Shown here one piece after another: positions 45,464 to 58,323 of a stretch of 64,000 bases of DNA. The notes under the pieces are model-generated. The model worked only from the letters and a program-made list of their open reading frames with translations. It ran no database searches and had not been told where the DNA came from. Location: the NCBI RefSeq assembly GCF_019112545.1, contig NW_025064883.1, forward strand, positions 558,001-622,000. The letters run 5' to 3'. The DNA is from Guyanagaster necrorhizus (lineage: Eukaryota > Basidiomycota > Agaricomycetes > Agaricales > Physalacriaceae). The position numbers and the translations under genes were made by a program. The stretch's first letter is position 1. Every line of letters begins with the position of its first letter.

Positions 45464-48400
45464 TCAATCGTACACTATCTCGGCATCGTCGTCGACTACG
45501 AAGCTTCCTATCTCATACTCATCCGGTTCCTCTTCCCTGGAGGGAGAGCTTGATAACATAGCTCGTCTCTCAGCCATGTCGATACTTCTGCCCCCAAACC
45601 GCCCTCGTCTCACAGGACGATGAGCAAATACCGGTCCCCCTCCTCCGACAGGTCCCTGCGACAACAAACTCTGTCGATACGCCAAATTTTGGTCATACGA
45701 CTGCGAGAACTGGGTTTCAGGCAATTCCTCAAGAAAACGGCGATCGAATTCGCTTTCCACGTCGTCTTCACTATGCGATGAGCCTTCACTCACTTCGTCG
45801 CCAGAATGTACAGCATCCATATCCCATACACCCTCAAGTAGTGGACGTGACTTCTCAGATTTCCGTTTGTTCACTGATTTGTCGCGTTTATGAAGTCTTC
45901 GCTGGGACAGCGGCGCCAGCTCCATTTCAGGAGAGTCAGTTCGTGCTCTATTTTTGCCTTTTTGGATGCTAGGGCGTACGGGGAAAGATGACTGGGGAGA
46001 ATTGGCACCAAACGAAGAGGCGAGGATCTGACTAGAAACGGGGGGCGGCGACATGATTGTCCCATGGCCTTTCGTCGCCAGGAGCGATGAGACGGGGTTA
46101 CTCGATGGGTTACTCGATGGTCCGACCACAAATTTCGGGGAACGGGTGGAGCTGTTGAGGATTTGAATGGATTCCTTCCCAGTGGCGATAAACTTCGTTC
46201 GCTTGTGTTGGAGGTTCCTGGTCCGCGACTTCATCTCAATGATCTGAGCAGATTCATCTGCGTCAATGGCAAGCTTGTGACTATATGCCAGATCAGACGA
46301 TGCAGCATCCGAATCAACAATTTCCACCGAGTCGTCGTCACCAGAAAACCCCTGGTGTATAATTTTCGGAGTGCTCTGAACGGGAGGAGAAGAGCTGATG
46401 ATATCAAAGGCTACGTCGTCGTCGTTATCCACCAACCAACTCATATCCCGGTTTGAGGATGCCGATTTCGGAGAATGCAATCTATGAACGTGGGCTACAT
46501 CTATTGCCATGAGAAAAGGCTCAGCTTTGACAAAGACTTGGGGACACACCAGATCTGGGATCGTCAGAGTCAGAGTCGGTCAGATCGACGACACTGCCAG
46601 CAGTGGTCTCTGGATATGGCAAAGGAGGAGGAGATATTGGTTTCGAAGACGGATACAAACCCTCTTCGATATCCATGTCATCCGAATCATCCATGCCCTG
46701 ACTCGATGTTGGCTCTGCCACCTGCTTTCGCTTTTTTCGTTTCGGTCCATCTTCCATGGTTTTGGCTTTCCGTAGCTTTCCCTTTCCCTTGGTGGATCTC
46801 GAAACGAATGCTTCAGCCGTCGATTTAGAACGCTTGAGAGCTAACATCCCCAGTTCAAGCTCACGATCTGTGTCGTCGTCTTGTCCAGCAGTCTCCAAAT
46901 CCCGGAAAGGTTCCACTCTCTTCTTTTTCTTTTGGGCACCTTTGACGACGAGGTCTCGGACCGGAACAAACCCTGTGCTGGCTCCTGGAGGTATATTCCG
47001 TTGAATGTTGTCATCACGTTTGCGCTTAGTACCTCTCTGGGGTCCTTCACACAGTGATTTCTTTCGCCCATCCACTCGAATGTATTCTTGGATCTCCATC
47101 GTCTTTTCTAGACATTGGGGGGTGATATGATCTGGGAGCAATCGTTCGACGTCAGCGTACAGTTGAAGCTGGTCACCTTGCCAGATAGTTTTTTGGACAT
47201 TCTTGTATGTGTCCTTGGCTTTATCTAAGTTGAACTCCTCTCTCCCTTCAGAAAGTAATACATGGACCACGCCGGCACGTTTGCGCCCAGTCCTGCCCAG
47301 TCGTTGTAACTGAAATAGACGGAGAACTTTTCAGCAATATCAAGGGTGGTATACATGGATTGACTGACCATGCGAATGGGAGTCTTCTGAGCGTCATAAC
47401 AGACAATGAGATCGACTTCACCGATGTCTAAGCCTTCTTCTCCAATAGATGTGGCAACAAGGACGTTGAACTCATCGTCTTTGAATCTTTTGATGACCTA
47501 AGAAAATGGACATGAGTTTTCAATTTGACTGACAAAAATCGAAGCACACCTCCAATTGTTCACGCTGTGAGAATCCCTTTCTTCCTTGCTTATCAGTGCC
47601 CTGTCCAATGAACCTGCTCGCACGTATGAGAGGTTTTTCCGCATTGAGAACTTCTACAATCTCGTCCACAGAATCACGATTAGTAGCGAATACCATGACT
47701 TTGGTCCTCTCGGGAAGTTCATCTTCAGAGTTTTCTGGAAGTTTCTCTCCAAAATGTTGAACAATGATTCCTTTCAAGAGCTCCATCTTAGGATGCATCG
47801 TAAACCCACGAGTCTTTTGGGCTTTCAACTCTCGCATGAGGGAATGAAAGGCTGGTTCATCGTCTAGTTGCTTCGCCTTAGAGGCTGCCTTTGACTTCTT
47901 CGCACCAACATCGCCGCCTCCTGATGCGAGCTCCATCAAAGCGTTGTAGCACATTGCTGTCGTTCCCTCAACCTGCAAAAGAATGAGATTGACTCTATAA
48001 GGCAGCTTTAATGTGTAGCTTTACCAGATAACCCATAATGCGTGCCAAAGTCATAAGTATCGATAGACTTCTATATGCTGCCCATCCTTGACCTTCCCGA
48101 ACCTCCTTCATACGAACTTGAAAAATGTACGGATGCATATTCATGACGTTTCCTCCGTGGATCAAGCCTCTCGATACCAGAGGTTTGAAATATATCTTGA
48201 CGCCAGGTGAGCAGCTTATTGATTATTTACGGAAGCAAAACTTGCCTCCATTAAGTGAGCCAGGAGAGTTCGGATCTTAACAATATCCTCGCTCATGGGA
48301 ACAATATGCTGTTCTACCCTCTAGTAGAGAAAAGAAAGTTAATATAAAGGTTTCCATGCACAATAGTGCAGACCTTTTCATGAATATATGCCTTCAAATC

Positions 48401-49899
48401 CAAACTATTTTCGTCGCGAATCTCAATACGGCTAATATGAAGACCGTCAATTAAGGACTGGACAGCCTCAGGATTTCCCCCCGGAGTCGCAGTCAATGCA
48501 AGGAGCCGAAAGTGAGGATTTTTTGCCATCAAGAAACGTACGACCTGATTGTAAGCGTAATTGCCAGCTGCTCTATGGGCCTCGTCTAGAAACAGCATTA
48601 GGGAGAAGTGAGTCTGATAAAGACGATTTCATACCGACTACAACTAGAATAATATCACGCGCGTCGCATGTCTCCGACGTCAAGTCGTTGACGAGCGTCT
48701 GAGGAGTCATGTAAAAAACTCTTTTTTCTTTCCACTGAAATCTTTTACGTCAACCAAAGATGCTCGGTGCTCGGCAATGAGCCAGATACACACCGCTCGA
48801 TGCCTCATAGGTTTAGGGTTTTCTCCGGTAAGCTCGATGGCATCACTTCCGGGGATTCCACATGTCCTGTGACAAGCATCTATCTGCTGCGCGACAAGAG
48901 GCTTTGTTGGTGCCACGAAGACGACTTTCCCCTCTGGGAACCAGCGATAAACTGGGAAGGTTCAGTGCAGTGGCGTCTAAGAATATCATTGAGCTTACAA
49001 TTAAGCATTACAACGCCTGCGACGAACGTCTTTCCGAGACCTGTCGGAAGCGCTACGATAGTGTTATCGAACAGACAATGTTTAACGATATTAAACTGGT
49101 AATCTCGTTTCGGTCGATTCAAAGGATAAATCCAGTGCTTGGCTTCAAGCAAGTCAGCTGATAGCTTCATTGAAGGAGGCTAGAAATTAACTTTAATCGA
49201 AACCCGTGTAGAAGTGAAAGAAAAAACGCACAGGCCTAGAAACGCAACGATCGGTCACGTATAGGGTATAAGTGCTCCCAGATCTCAAAAGCGAACCCTT
49301 ACCCTGCTGCTCAGATGTGAATATCTTTGACTTGCAAAGAAACCACATCGCGCACCAGATACAGACGGAGCCGGAAATTGTTCGAATTCAGGACTCTCGT
49401 CAAAACCCTCATCTTCTGGAAAATCAAACGATGCTTTCCCCTTCCCCTTATCCTTGTTCTTGCTCGACTTGAGCCCGGACTTGGCAAACTCGGTGTGGTC
49501 CCAGTACTTGGTCTTGGGTGCCTGCTGACCAAAGGGGTTCCTAGAAGTAGATTGAACTCTTTGCGTGGCAGACTTGGGCTTGGAAGTTAAGGCACTTGAC
49601 GACAGGACTTCTCCGAAGAGCGTCGTTTGCAGATGACCCGAGGTTGAGGACTTCGTGGTGGTAGATGACATACCGGAGGATTGCCCTCGGTAGCTCCTCA
49701 AGACAGCTTGGTCGACCTTCTTGAAGTCCTCTTCGTTGAAATCAAAGGTAAGCTCGAATGAGTCGTCCTTGTCAACAGTAGGTGGCGGAACAGGTCGAGC
49801 CGCTTTGGAAGGGGAAAAGTGGGCAGCTTCAATAGCATTAAGCTCCTCCAAAAATGCATCGTCGATATCGTCGTCATCAAAGAAGCCATCTGAGCTCAT
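45464..49899 (-). CDS. MPH1: ATP-dependent DNA helicase Mph1/FANCM
   Basis: Start at 49899 ([20 protein letters not shown]); an upstream in-frame ATG at 49983 exists but is less typical. The N-terminal region has [10 protein letters not shown] and [14 protein letters not shown]. The SF2 core follows: [20 protein letters not shown], motif [20 protein letters not shown], Ia [16 protein letters not shown] in [32 protein letters not shown], and in the second half [38 protein letters not shown] then IVCYD, and RLGRTGRKR. This is the Mph1/FANCM branch, which reverses stalled forks and dissolves D-loops. The C-terminal 600 residues are basic then acidic, Ser-rich, ending [11 protein letters not shown], with no ERCC4 nuclease visible, as in fungi. 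About nine introns. Confidence 0.93.
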
Positions 49900-50283
49900 T
49901 GGGAATGAGTCGCGTCGTCGCTGGAGGTGAGAACTTGAAGGACGTACGGAGTCGGTGCGCGACACGGTCCACACGTGACACATGTCATCAACTCTTTATT
50001 ATGTAAATATTTTTCCAACTTGTAACTGAATAAGAGAGCAGTAGAGTGGGCGCTCTTTCATAGCTACGTTCCTCTTGAAATCTGTATTCCTTGACGTATC
50101 CATACATAGATTGAATAGTAACAAAGATTTTCATTATCCAGGTATGTGTGGTTAGGGTTTGCTCTGTTATGGCCAGGGGACGATGACCAATCTTCCAATC
50201 CCGCTCTTGCTGGTACTCATTTTGCTCTGTCTTCTGCTTGCACTGCTCTAGCAGAAATCCATTGCTCATTATCATTTATTCTT
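49900..50283. promoter_or_regulatory. divergent promoter region, MPH1/RBM26-27-like gene
   Basis: Start codons at 49899 (minus) and 50284 (plus) frame a 384-bp divergent region. It contains AT-rich stretches around 49990-50030 and no other gene I can support. If MPH1 uses 49983 the gap shrinks to 300 bp. Confidence 0.4.
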
Positions 50284-53127
50284 ATGGTTTTTGACCCTGC
50301 AAACTCTCATCATCTCAAGCCGTGGCTCGTTAGAACACTAGAACCGATGTTCGTGACGTTCTGTGCTCTGGAATAGCTGACGAACTCTGGTCTTGTAGAT
50401 GCGATGCTGAACCTGGAGCACTGGCTGAATACATTCTAGCCCTTCTCAAGCATAATGTGCCGGAGAGTGAAATGCGAAAGGAACTAGCTGTTCAGCTCGA
50501 TGAATTTCTCGAGAAAGGTCAGTCAGAATATCGTGGTGCCCATGTTAACCTATGCTGATCATCCAGATTCGACCAGAGTGCCAGCCGTTCCTCGACACAT
50601 TATTCACTGTTCTACGCACCAAGTCTTATTTACCGTATTCTGCAATACCTTCAGCACCCTCCTTTCCTGACAAAATGCTTGACACCGGTATTCCCATTCC
50701 TCTTGATGGTCTCGTTTCCCCTTCCATACCTTCGTCACCTGATCGCATCCGCAAGAGAAGCCTTGATGATGACAAGGACGGTCGACCTGCTAAAGGACCT
50801 CGTTTAAATGACGACGGCCAGTTTTCGCGTTACGGTAGCAGCAGAGGCGGTATGGATTCGAGGTCAGCGGGGGGTTGGAACTCACGGGTGGACAAGTCCG
50901 CAAACGGTTATCGAGAAGGTTCCTCTCAACCCAGGGGTGCTAGTATGGGGCACGCTGTGGGGCAAATGAATGGCAGACGACCCCAAGCATATCAGCCACC
51001 GGACATGAAACGAGGGATATGCAGAGACTATCATAGTATGTTTTATCTCCATTCTTGATTCTTGCAAGCTCACACACTCTTAGACAATGGCTACTGTGCT
51101 CGTGGCGCTTTCTGTAAATTCAGCCATGGGGATGATGCCGTCGTTCCCAGCCAAATGTTTCCCATTAATGGCAGTGGCATGACAGGCTCTGGCATGCCAT
51201 TCATGACTATGTTTGGGCAAGGATTCGGGATGCAAAATGGGCCCGTGGCAGCTTACGATCCTCATGAGTCCCGTATGGACATGAGAAGTATGGGTAACAG
51301 CCGATCACAGATGCGGCCTGCTTTCCTCCCAAGAGTCGATGATGGGCAGACAGTTCATGCCTCTGGCGAACTACCTGTGATCCAAGATCTCACCCCAAAT
51401 ATCCCCCATGACGACGTTACGCCTAATCCCACCTCCCAAACTAGTGTCTCCCAGTCGTCATCACCTCAACACCCATCTTCATCACGAATACAACACCCTC
51501 ATTTGCCCGACATTAATGACGATGTGGCAAATGGTCACCAAGCAAAATACAATGAAGATGTTGAAATGACTCCAGTGTCTGGCTTGTCTCAGAATGGCGG
51601 CTATTCCACTGGGATACGCGGGCCTACTGGTCGAGGCCGAGGTACCTTCGGTGATGTCCCAGGTATCCGTCCAGAGAAGAGGAATGACAAAACATTGGTC
51701 GTTGAAAAGATACCTGATGACAAGCTGTCCTTGGAGCAGGTTAACGATTGGTTCAAAAAATTTGGCAAGGTCACCAATGTTGCCATTGATCGACCGCACG
51801 GAAAAGCTCTTGTCAGCTTTGAGGAACACAGAGAGGCATATGCTGCATGGAAGTCAGAAGACGCAGTTTTCAACAACCGTTTTGTTAAGGTGTTCTGGCA
51901 TAGACCGATGGAAGGACATGGCCAGATTGGAGCACGCATGCTCGCTGCTTCTGCGCCTATCGTCGCCAATATTTCAGCTAAAGCGGCTTCCGCCGTCTTG
52001 CCTGCGGCATCTGTAACTAGCCCTACGACACCTATCCGAAAATCCTCAGTTCCGTCTTCATCGAGTACAATAACACTTGCCGAAAAGCAGCGACGGCTGG
52101 AACAGCACATCGCTGAACAGAAATCGCTTATGGCCTCTCTTGCTGCCGCCTCCGGAGAAGAAAAGAAGGGCATCATGGCACGGCTCAGAAAACTGGGTGA
52201 CGAGATCACTTTGACTTCATCATCCGTCAAATCGAATTCAACTCCTATGAAGACACACTCTAATCCTACTCAGGCTACCGATGAACGACAACAGCAGGAG
52301 CGTGCACGACTGGATAAGGAACTGGACTTCCATAGCTCTGTAACTGCCATAGAGGGTGAAGGTGAGACCGCGGAAGACCTCAAGGCCAAGCTGGAAAGAC
52401 TGAAAGCGGAGGTATGTCGCTATTCTCCTTGATTAGAAAATGAACCTCAGAGAGTGAAAAGGCCGCCAGTCTGGGTTTATCAGACGCGGAACCTAACTAC
52501 GGCGGATCACACAGACCGTATCGGAGCAGAGGGCGTGGACCCCCCCGTAGTTTTTACAGGGGAGCAGGGCGCGGCGTTGGTCGAGCGAGTATGAAACTTG
52601 ACAATCGGCCAAAAAGACTTCTTGTTCGGGGCGTTTCCAGTGAGAAAATGCAAGCGCTCAAGGACTGGTACGAGGTAATATCTTCATAGTATTCGTGTCC
52701 GCCATGCAATGCTGAGTCATATCTCAGGCAAACGGTCAGGTTGACTCAATATCTACTTTGGAAGATGGCGATGTTGTGGTTTCGTTCAGAACGCGAACAG
52801 CCGCAGAGCAGGTTTGGCATACACATCTACATATGAAATCCGTTGCTAACGATGGTAAAGGGAATGGCCAAGGGGAGCAGTATACCGACCGTCGGCGATG
52901 TCCACTTATCATGGCATACTGACACACTTCCGCCGTCGTCCTCCACGACAGTCGCACCGGCTGCTGAACTACATCCACCACCGCAGGAGGGCCCTAGCCA
53001 TAGAGAACGACACTCACCGGCTCCGGAACTCGACACAGAGTCCAAGGGTTCCCCCAATGCACAGGAGGAGGAAGTAATAGCTAGTGGATGGGGTGGTGAT
53101 GGGGAGGATGGCATGGGCATGTTTTAA
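50284..53127 (+). CDS. RBM26/27-like RNA-binding protein (PWI-like, CCCH, RRM)
   Basis: Exon 1 (MVFDPANSHHLKPWLVRTLE) joins to CDAEPGALAEYILALLKHNV and KELAVQLDEFLEK, the PWI-like N-terminal domain of RBM26/RBM27. After KMLDTGIPIPLDGL and a basic Arg/Gly region comes a CCCH finger: GICRDYH, then NGYCARGAFCKFSHG. An RRM reads KTLVVEKIPDDKLSLEQVND then WFKKFGKVTNVAID and KALVSFEEHREAYAAW. A coiled coil (LAEKQRRLEQHIAEQKSLMA) follows, and a second RRM-like block RLLVRGVSSEKMQALKDWYE to ISTLEDGDVVVSFRTRTAAE near the end, with an acidic tail ending EDGMGMF. Animal RBM26/27 work in nuclear exosome targeting (PAXT) with ZFC3H1 and MTR4; a like role here is inferred. Confidence 0.9.
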
Positions 53128-53882
53128 TTTTGTATAACTGAGGTATCATGTTGTGCTATTACATTTGCTGCCTATCGTCACTTCTAAAACATTGGTTCGG
53201 CTCCGGCCTACGTTCACGGAGGGAAACTTCGACACCAAATTATGGGATTAGTTATTAACTTGAGCTGTTACAATTCGACCAGACAAGAGCAAACCACAAC
53301 ATAGACTATAGCTGTACTAGGCTAATTCGTGGAGGTTTGAACACGGCCTCAAATTTAACGCACCTCGACTATCCGCCCATCAGCTGCTCGAAGCTTAGTG
53401 GGCCGTGGCCATGCATTCAGTCGAGGGTTCCTTAAGGTAGGTCATCATACTGCCCTGTAAATAACTAATTATCATCCGAGCAAGGACTCGGTGGCCAACA
53501 AATTGCGATAGCATATAATGAAATTTGACGTGCCACAGATAAACCCGCCCTGCTGATCCTAGGAAGACGGAGGTAAAAGGATGCGGACAAATGATCCTGA
53601 AAACAAGGAGAACGGGAAGCGACTGTAGCAGGCAGAGCCTCGATCATTGCGCACGATCCCAGTGAAGTATTTGGCTGAGCTGGAACTGGCGCCGTGTACA
53701 TCACGAAAATAAATGTGATATGCGCGATATATCATGGCCCTTGACAGCGTCCAGAATATAGAATGACATTACGCAGAAGAGATGAAGTAACATGTACGAA
53801 TATTAAGGTCGCAGGTAGGAATGAAGCCACCGTAATAACAAGTGAGAAACATGTTTACACAAAAAAGGGTATTTCTGAGACA
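53128..53882. other. convergent 3' intergenic region
   Basis: About 755 bp between the stop codons of the RBM26/27-like gene (plus) and Rab7 (minus), the second-longest gap in the window. A 79-codon frame on the minus strand (53465-53704) starts with ATG and is Ala/Ser/Pro-rich, but has no family match or splice context and I do not call it. No tRNA or clear repeat. Confidence 0.4.
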
Positions 53883-54823
<941 letters not shown>

Positions 54824-55038
54824 TATGAGACTGGAAAGTAGTGAAGGGATAGAATGAAAAAAGGTTGGAGTGGTTCAGGTCGTAAGTAAGGTGTATCGAA
54901 CGAGTTACTCACTCGACAACCCCAAATAGAGAGAAATAGAGTCACAGAGGACGATCACAGCCGGTCACCACCAACCTGTCACGCTTCCCCTCGACATCGC
55001 AGTTTCCGTTCTCCTTGTCTCCCTTACTCTCCGTTGCG
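54824..55038. promoter_or_regulatory. shared divergent promoter YPT7/ATG16
   Basis: A 215-bp gap joins two genes of the same pathway, the Rab7 GTPase (minus) and ATG16 (plus). Sharing a promoter could allow co-expression; no known autophagy-regulator motif is apparent by eye. Confidence 0.45.
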
Positions 55039-56052
55039 ATGGCTGAGCCTGCTTGGCAAGAGATTCTTCGTGCTCGTCTCCAGGAACGTAATGTAAAGGA
55101 GTCTGCGTTTTCGTCTGTCATTGAGCAATGTAACTTCACCTACTATACTTCCTCCGCAGATTGGGCTCATAATCTATCGTGTAGACCGACGGTTAGCACA
55201 GCAGACAAAGTTTCTAAAGGAACGAAACGTCCAATTTCTCCGTGCTGCACAGTCTGTCCGAGGTAACAATCCAAGCAGCTCTACCGTCTTCGTTCCAGGG
55301 ACCAGCGAAGAGTGCGTTATTCAATCCCATTGTCGCTCAATGGCCTTATGTGGACATCTCTTAGGAATCCCGTCTTGTCGGTATACACCGCTTCATTGGA
55401 ATCCCAGATATCGTCGCTGCGGGATGAGATTGCAGGCGCCTACAAATCTCAGACTCAAAACACTCAGAGGCTGTTGGCCATGACAGAAACACTACGGGAG
55501 AAGGAGGAAGCTTCCAGGATTGGCGATGAGAACCTGAGAAAGACGCGAGATGAGCTGGCGGTCCTTCGCCGCAAGGTCGACCAACATAACGAGTTGATGG
55601 GTGAGAAGGATCGTACTGTCCAGGTGCGCAAGATCATAAGAGTGCAATTCATTTGCTATCAATCTGACTGTGCTTCACAGATCCTTCACGACGAGATAAG
55701 CACCCTTCAGCTTGAACTCGGTCAGATCGAGGAACGAAACCAGACCTTGATAAAAGATAATGCCAAATTGCTACAGAGATGGTTAGATGCGAAGCAGGTG
55801 GAAGCGAATAAAATGAACGAAGCAAATGAATTCTACGAGAACATGCGCTCTCGACATCAGAATGTGACAACCTGGCGCGACGAAACTCTTGGTGCCGGTG
55901 CGCCTGTTGTAGCGAGCAACGGAGCGGATTCATCATCGCAACCATCCGAGTCGGGAAACGGGGATCTGACCGAGGAGACGAAGGAGACGGAGATGAAGGA
56001 TGGGATACTATCTCCCACGGAGATGAGCATGGATCCGAGTCCGAATGGTTGA
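55039..56052 (+). CDS. ATG16: autophagy protein Atg16
   Basis: Atg16 binds Atg5-Atg12 and recruits the Atg8 lipidation machinery. The N-terminal Atg5-binding helix is PAWQEILRARLQERNVKESA then FSSVIEQYRRLAQQ; the middle has SLESQISSLRDEIAGAYKSQ, and a C-terminal coiled coil for dimerisation: LHDEISTLQLELGQIEERNQ then TLIKDNAKLLQRWLDAKQVE and ANKMNEANEFYE. A Ser/Glu-rich tail (QPSESGNGDL, ETKETEMKDG) has no WD40 repeats, as expected for fungal Atg16. Start 55039 gives MAEPAWQEI. Three or four introns, including one ending in cttcacag at 55680. Confidence 0.92.
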
Positions 56053-56505
56053 TTGTCGATGAATAAATTTTAATTCGCATTCTACTTTTTGGTTTCCGTC
56101 GCATACCCATGTCTACTGATATACCTTCACTTTGTTTCAAATCCAAGTGTCTGAGGGGCCGTGTTGATACAGCTCAAGCAATGTCGTGAGTTCATTGTCA
56201 AGGAAACGAGTCGAAACCTCGCAGAGCAGCAAGTATGAGATAAAGGATTCGAGAAGAAATAAGAAAACCTATCGATGTCGATGACTGTAGCGTTTGGATA
56301 CATACGATGAAACAGAAAGTGGCAAGAAATATGTTAAAACACTCTTGATACGATGTATGGAAAACAGAAAACTTGGATGAAAAGAAAAGTCGATAGTCGT
56401 GCACTCGAGACAATAAGCTATATAAACATTATTGCAAATGGCAGGGCGCATTACGCATAGGGGAGGGGAGCTACGTCTGAAGGAAAGGAATGATCGGTTC
56501 GCAAT
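56053..56505. other. convergent 3' intergenic region
   Basis: A 453-bp gap between the stops of ATG16 (plus) and PUB1 (minus). AT-rich, with runs like aataaattttaatt just after ATG16 that could be polyadenylation signals. No gene could be supported. Confidence 0.4.
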
Positions 56506-57988
56506 CTAAGGAGCGCCTTGCATCTGAGTGTCAGGCTGCTGCTGTCCATAATACCCTAATCATGAGAGGATGTGTCAGAACAGAAAGGCGCTTTGAGTAT
56601 GTCACCGCCACTTACCACTCCAGTAGGTGGAATAATAATTCGGATCACCGCCCCATTGGGCTTGTCCGCCTTGACCTGCTGCCACCGCCGTGGGATCTGC
56701 GCCCGGTTGCTGCGCACCGGTTAGACCAAGAGCGCCGGGAGCAGCATTTGAAGGCTGGGGCATGCCTGGGGATCCAGGAACGGCACCACCAGGCGCGCCT
56801 GCGGTTTGATTTGGAAATCCGGTGTATCCACCAAAGCCGTACTGCCCGTAAGACGCCGGCTGGGGCATACCATACATAGGCTATGCAAAGGGTCAAGAAC
56901 AGTTTATATTGAAACCATGCGCAACACATACCATGTTTCCGTACGGAGCTGCAGTGCTAGTGGTAGGACTGAGGGGTTGAGGGGCCGCGCCATCTGCCCT
57001 ATCTTTGCCCCAACTGCATTTGATTGACCTGCCATGTACCATTTGACCCTGGAGTTGAACGATAGCCAGAGCGGCGTGCTCGTGAGTATCGAGCTTGACG
57101 AAAGCAAATCCACGATCAGCTTGCATGCGAATTTCCGATAAATAACCGATGGATTGGAACAATGGGATGAGATCCGCTTGCGTGCAATAAGGAACAAGGT
57201 TCCCAACGTAGACAGTGGAGTTGTACGCGGGAGTTTGCTGAACTACGGACTCGTAGGAAAGGGGTCCGCCCTGGAAATTCATCGGAGCGGGCGCACTGCC
57301 AGTGCTGCCAGGACGAGGGGATGTGGAAGCAGCAGGAGCGCCCTGTGTTTTCTGATTGGCCCAGTTGACACGGATAGCTCGCGAACCAAGCCATTCACCG
57401 TTCATTGTCGCGATAGCCTGCTCCGCATCTGTCTTGTCTCGAAATGCCAAAAAACCATATCCACGAGACTTTCCAGAGTTCATATCCCACATGACTCGAG
57501 CATCGGACATGGTGCCAAAAGCACTGAACGCCTTGGCAAGGACCTCATCGTTCACTTCGGGGCTCAGGTCACCCACAAAGACGTGGTAGTGACCGGTGGT
57601 ATCCTCCTTATTTTGTTGACCTTGATAGGCCCAATTGACACGGATCTCCGTATCGAAGATCTTACGGCCGTTCAGAGTCTGCAGGGCGGTCTCTGCGGCA
57701 CGCATGTCCATGTATTCGACGAAGCCGTAGTTGAGCCCTCCATGCTGATAGTTCCTGTCTGGGATTATTTTAACATGTTGAACGGGCCCAGCAACAGCAA
57801 AGATCTCTGTGAGCATGTACTCCGTCACACGAGGGCTCAGATTTCCGACGTAAAGATGAGCACGTCTCTGAAAATCCGGAACAAAGGAAGGGGGAGCGAA
57901 AAGATAGATCAGACGTCAGGGGAAAGAAAGAAAGCAAGAAAAAACTCACCGGAGCCTCAGCCGGACCTCCCATTCCCATTGGATTCAT
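56506..57988 (-). CDS. PUB1: triple-RRM RNA-binding protein Pub1/TIA-1
   Basis: Pub1/TIA-1 proteins bind poly-U and AU-rich mRNA and gather in stress granules. Start MNPMGMGGPAEAP at 57988. RRM1: RRAHLYVGNLSPRVTEYMLT with LNYGFVEYMD; RRM2: YHVFVGDLSPEVNDEVLAKA with RGYGFLAFRDKTDAEQAI; RRM3: STVYVGNLVPYCTQADLIPL with RGFAFVKLDTHEHAA. RNP1 and RNP2 aromatic residues are present in each. The Gly/Gln/Pro-rich C-terminus (GQYGFGGYTGFPNQTAG) is a low-complexity tail, ending QQQPDTQMQGAP. Four introns. It is downstream of the prohibitin gene on the same strand. Confidence 0.94.
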
Positions 57989-58323
57989 GATTTTAAGAGT
58001 ACTGAAAAGAAATGAGATCTGTAGTTGGTTCAGCCAGGGGTATCAAAAAAATTACAACGATGCGCACGAAAGACTGAAAAAACAGACACTATATGATAGA
58101 CAAGTCCGTCAGAGAGGAGAAATGATAGAGACGAGAGAGATGATAGAGACGAGAGAGAGAAAAAGAGAAGAAAAGAGATATTTAGCGACACAATCAACCT
58201 GGTGCAGGTAAAGAGAGATTGGATGAGTCAGCACCGCTCAGTCTAAGCATACGTAAACAGCGCAAGCCGGAGCATTTGAGATGGACAATTCTGATTAATT
58301 ACACTATTTATCCGGTACATGTC
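57989..58323. other. PUB1 upstream region with CT-rich leader
   Basis: A 335-bp gap between two minus-strand genes, prohibitin stop and PUB1 start. On the PUB1 sense strand it is strongly pyrimidine-rich (58120-58180), a common feature of highly expressed fungal promoters and leaders. It contains two tandem copies of an 18-bp unit. Confidence 0.5.
58122..58157. repeat. two tandem copies of an 18-bp unit
   Basis: The unit atgatagagacgagagag occurs at 58122-58139 and 58140-58157 without a mismatch, within the pyrimidine-rich (on the other strand) PUB1 upstream region. Confidence 0.8.

Noticed and set aside
46090..46125. Direct repeat ggttactcgatg in MPH1
   Set aside because: It encodes a short SSNP duplication in the disordered C-terminus; ordinary low-complexity coding sequence.
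53465..53704. 79-codon minus-strand frame between the RBM26/27-like and Rab7 genes
   Set aside because: No family features, no introns, unremarkable composition; likely chance in a 755-bp gap.
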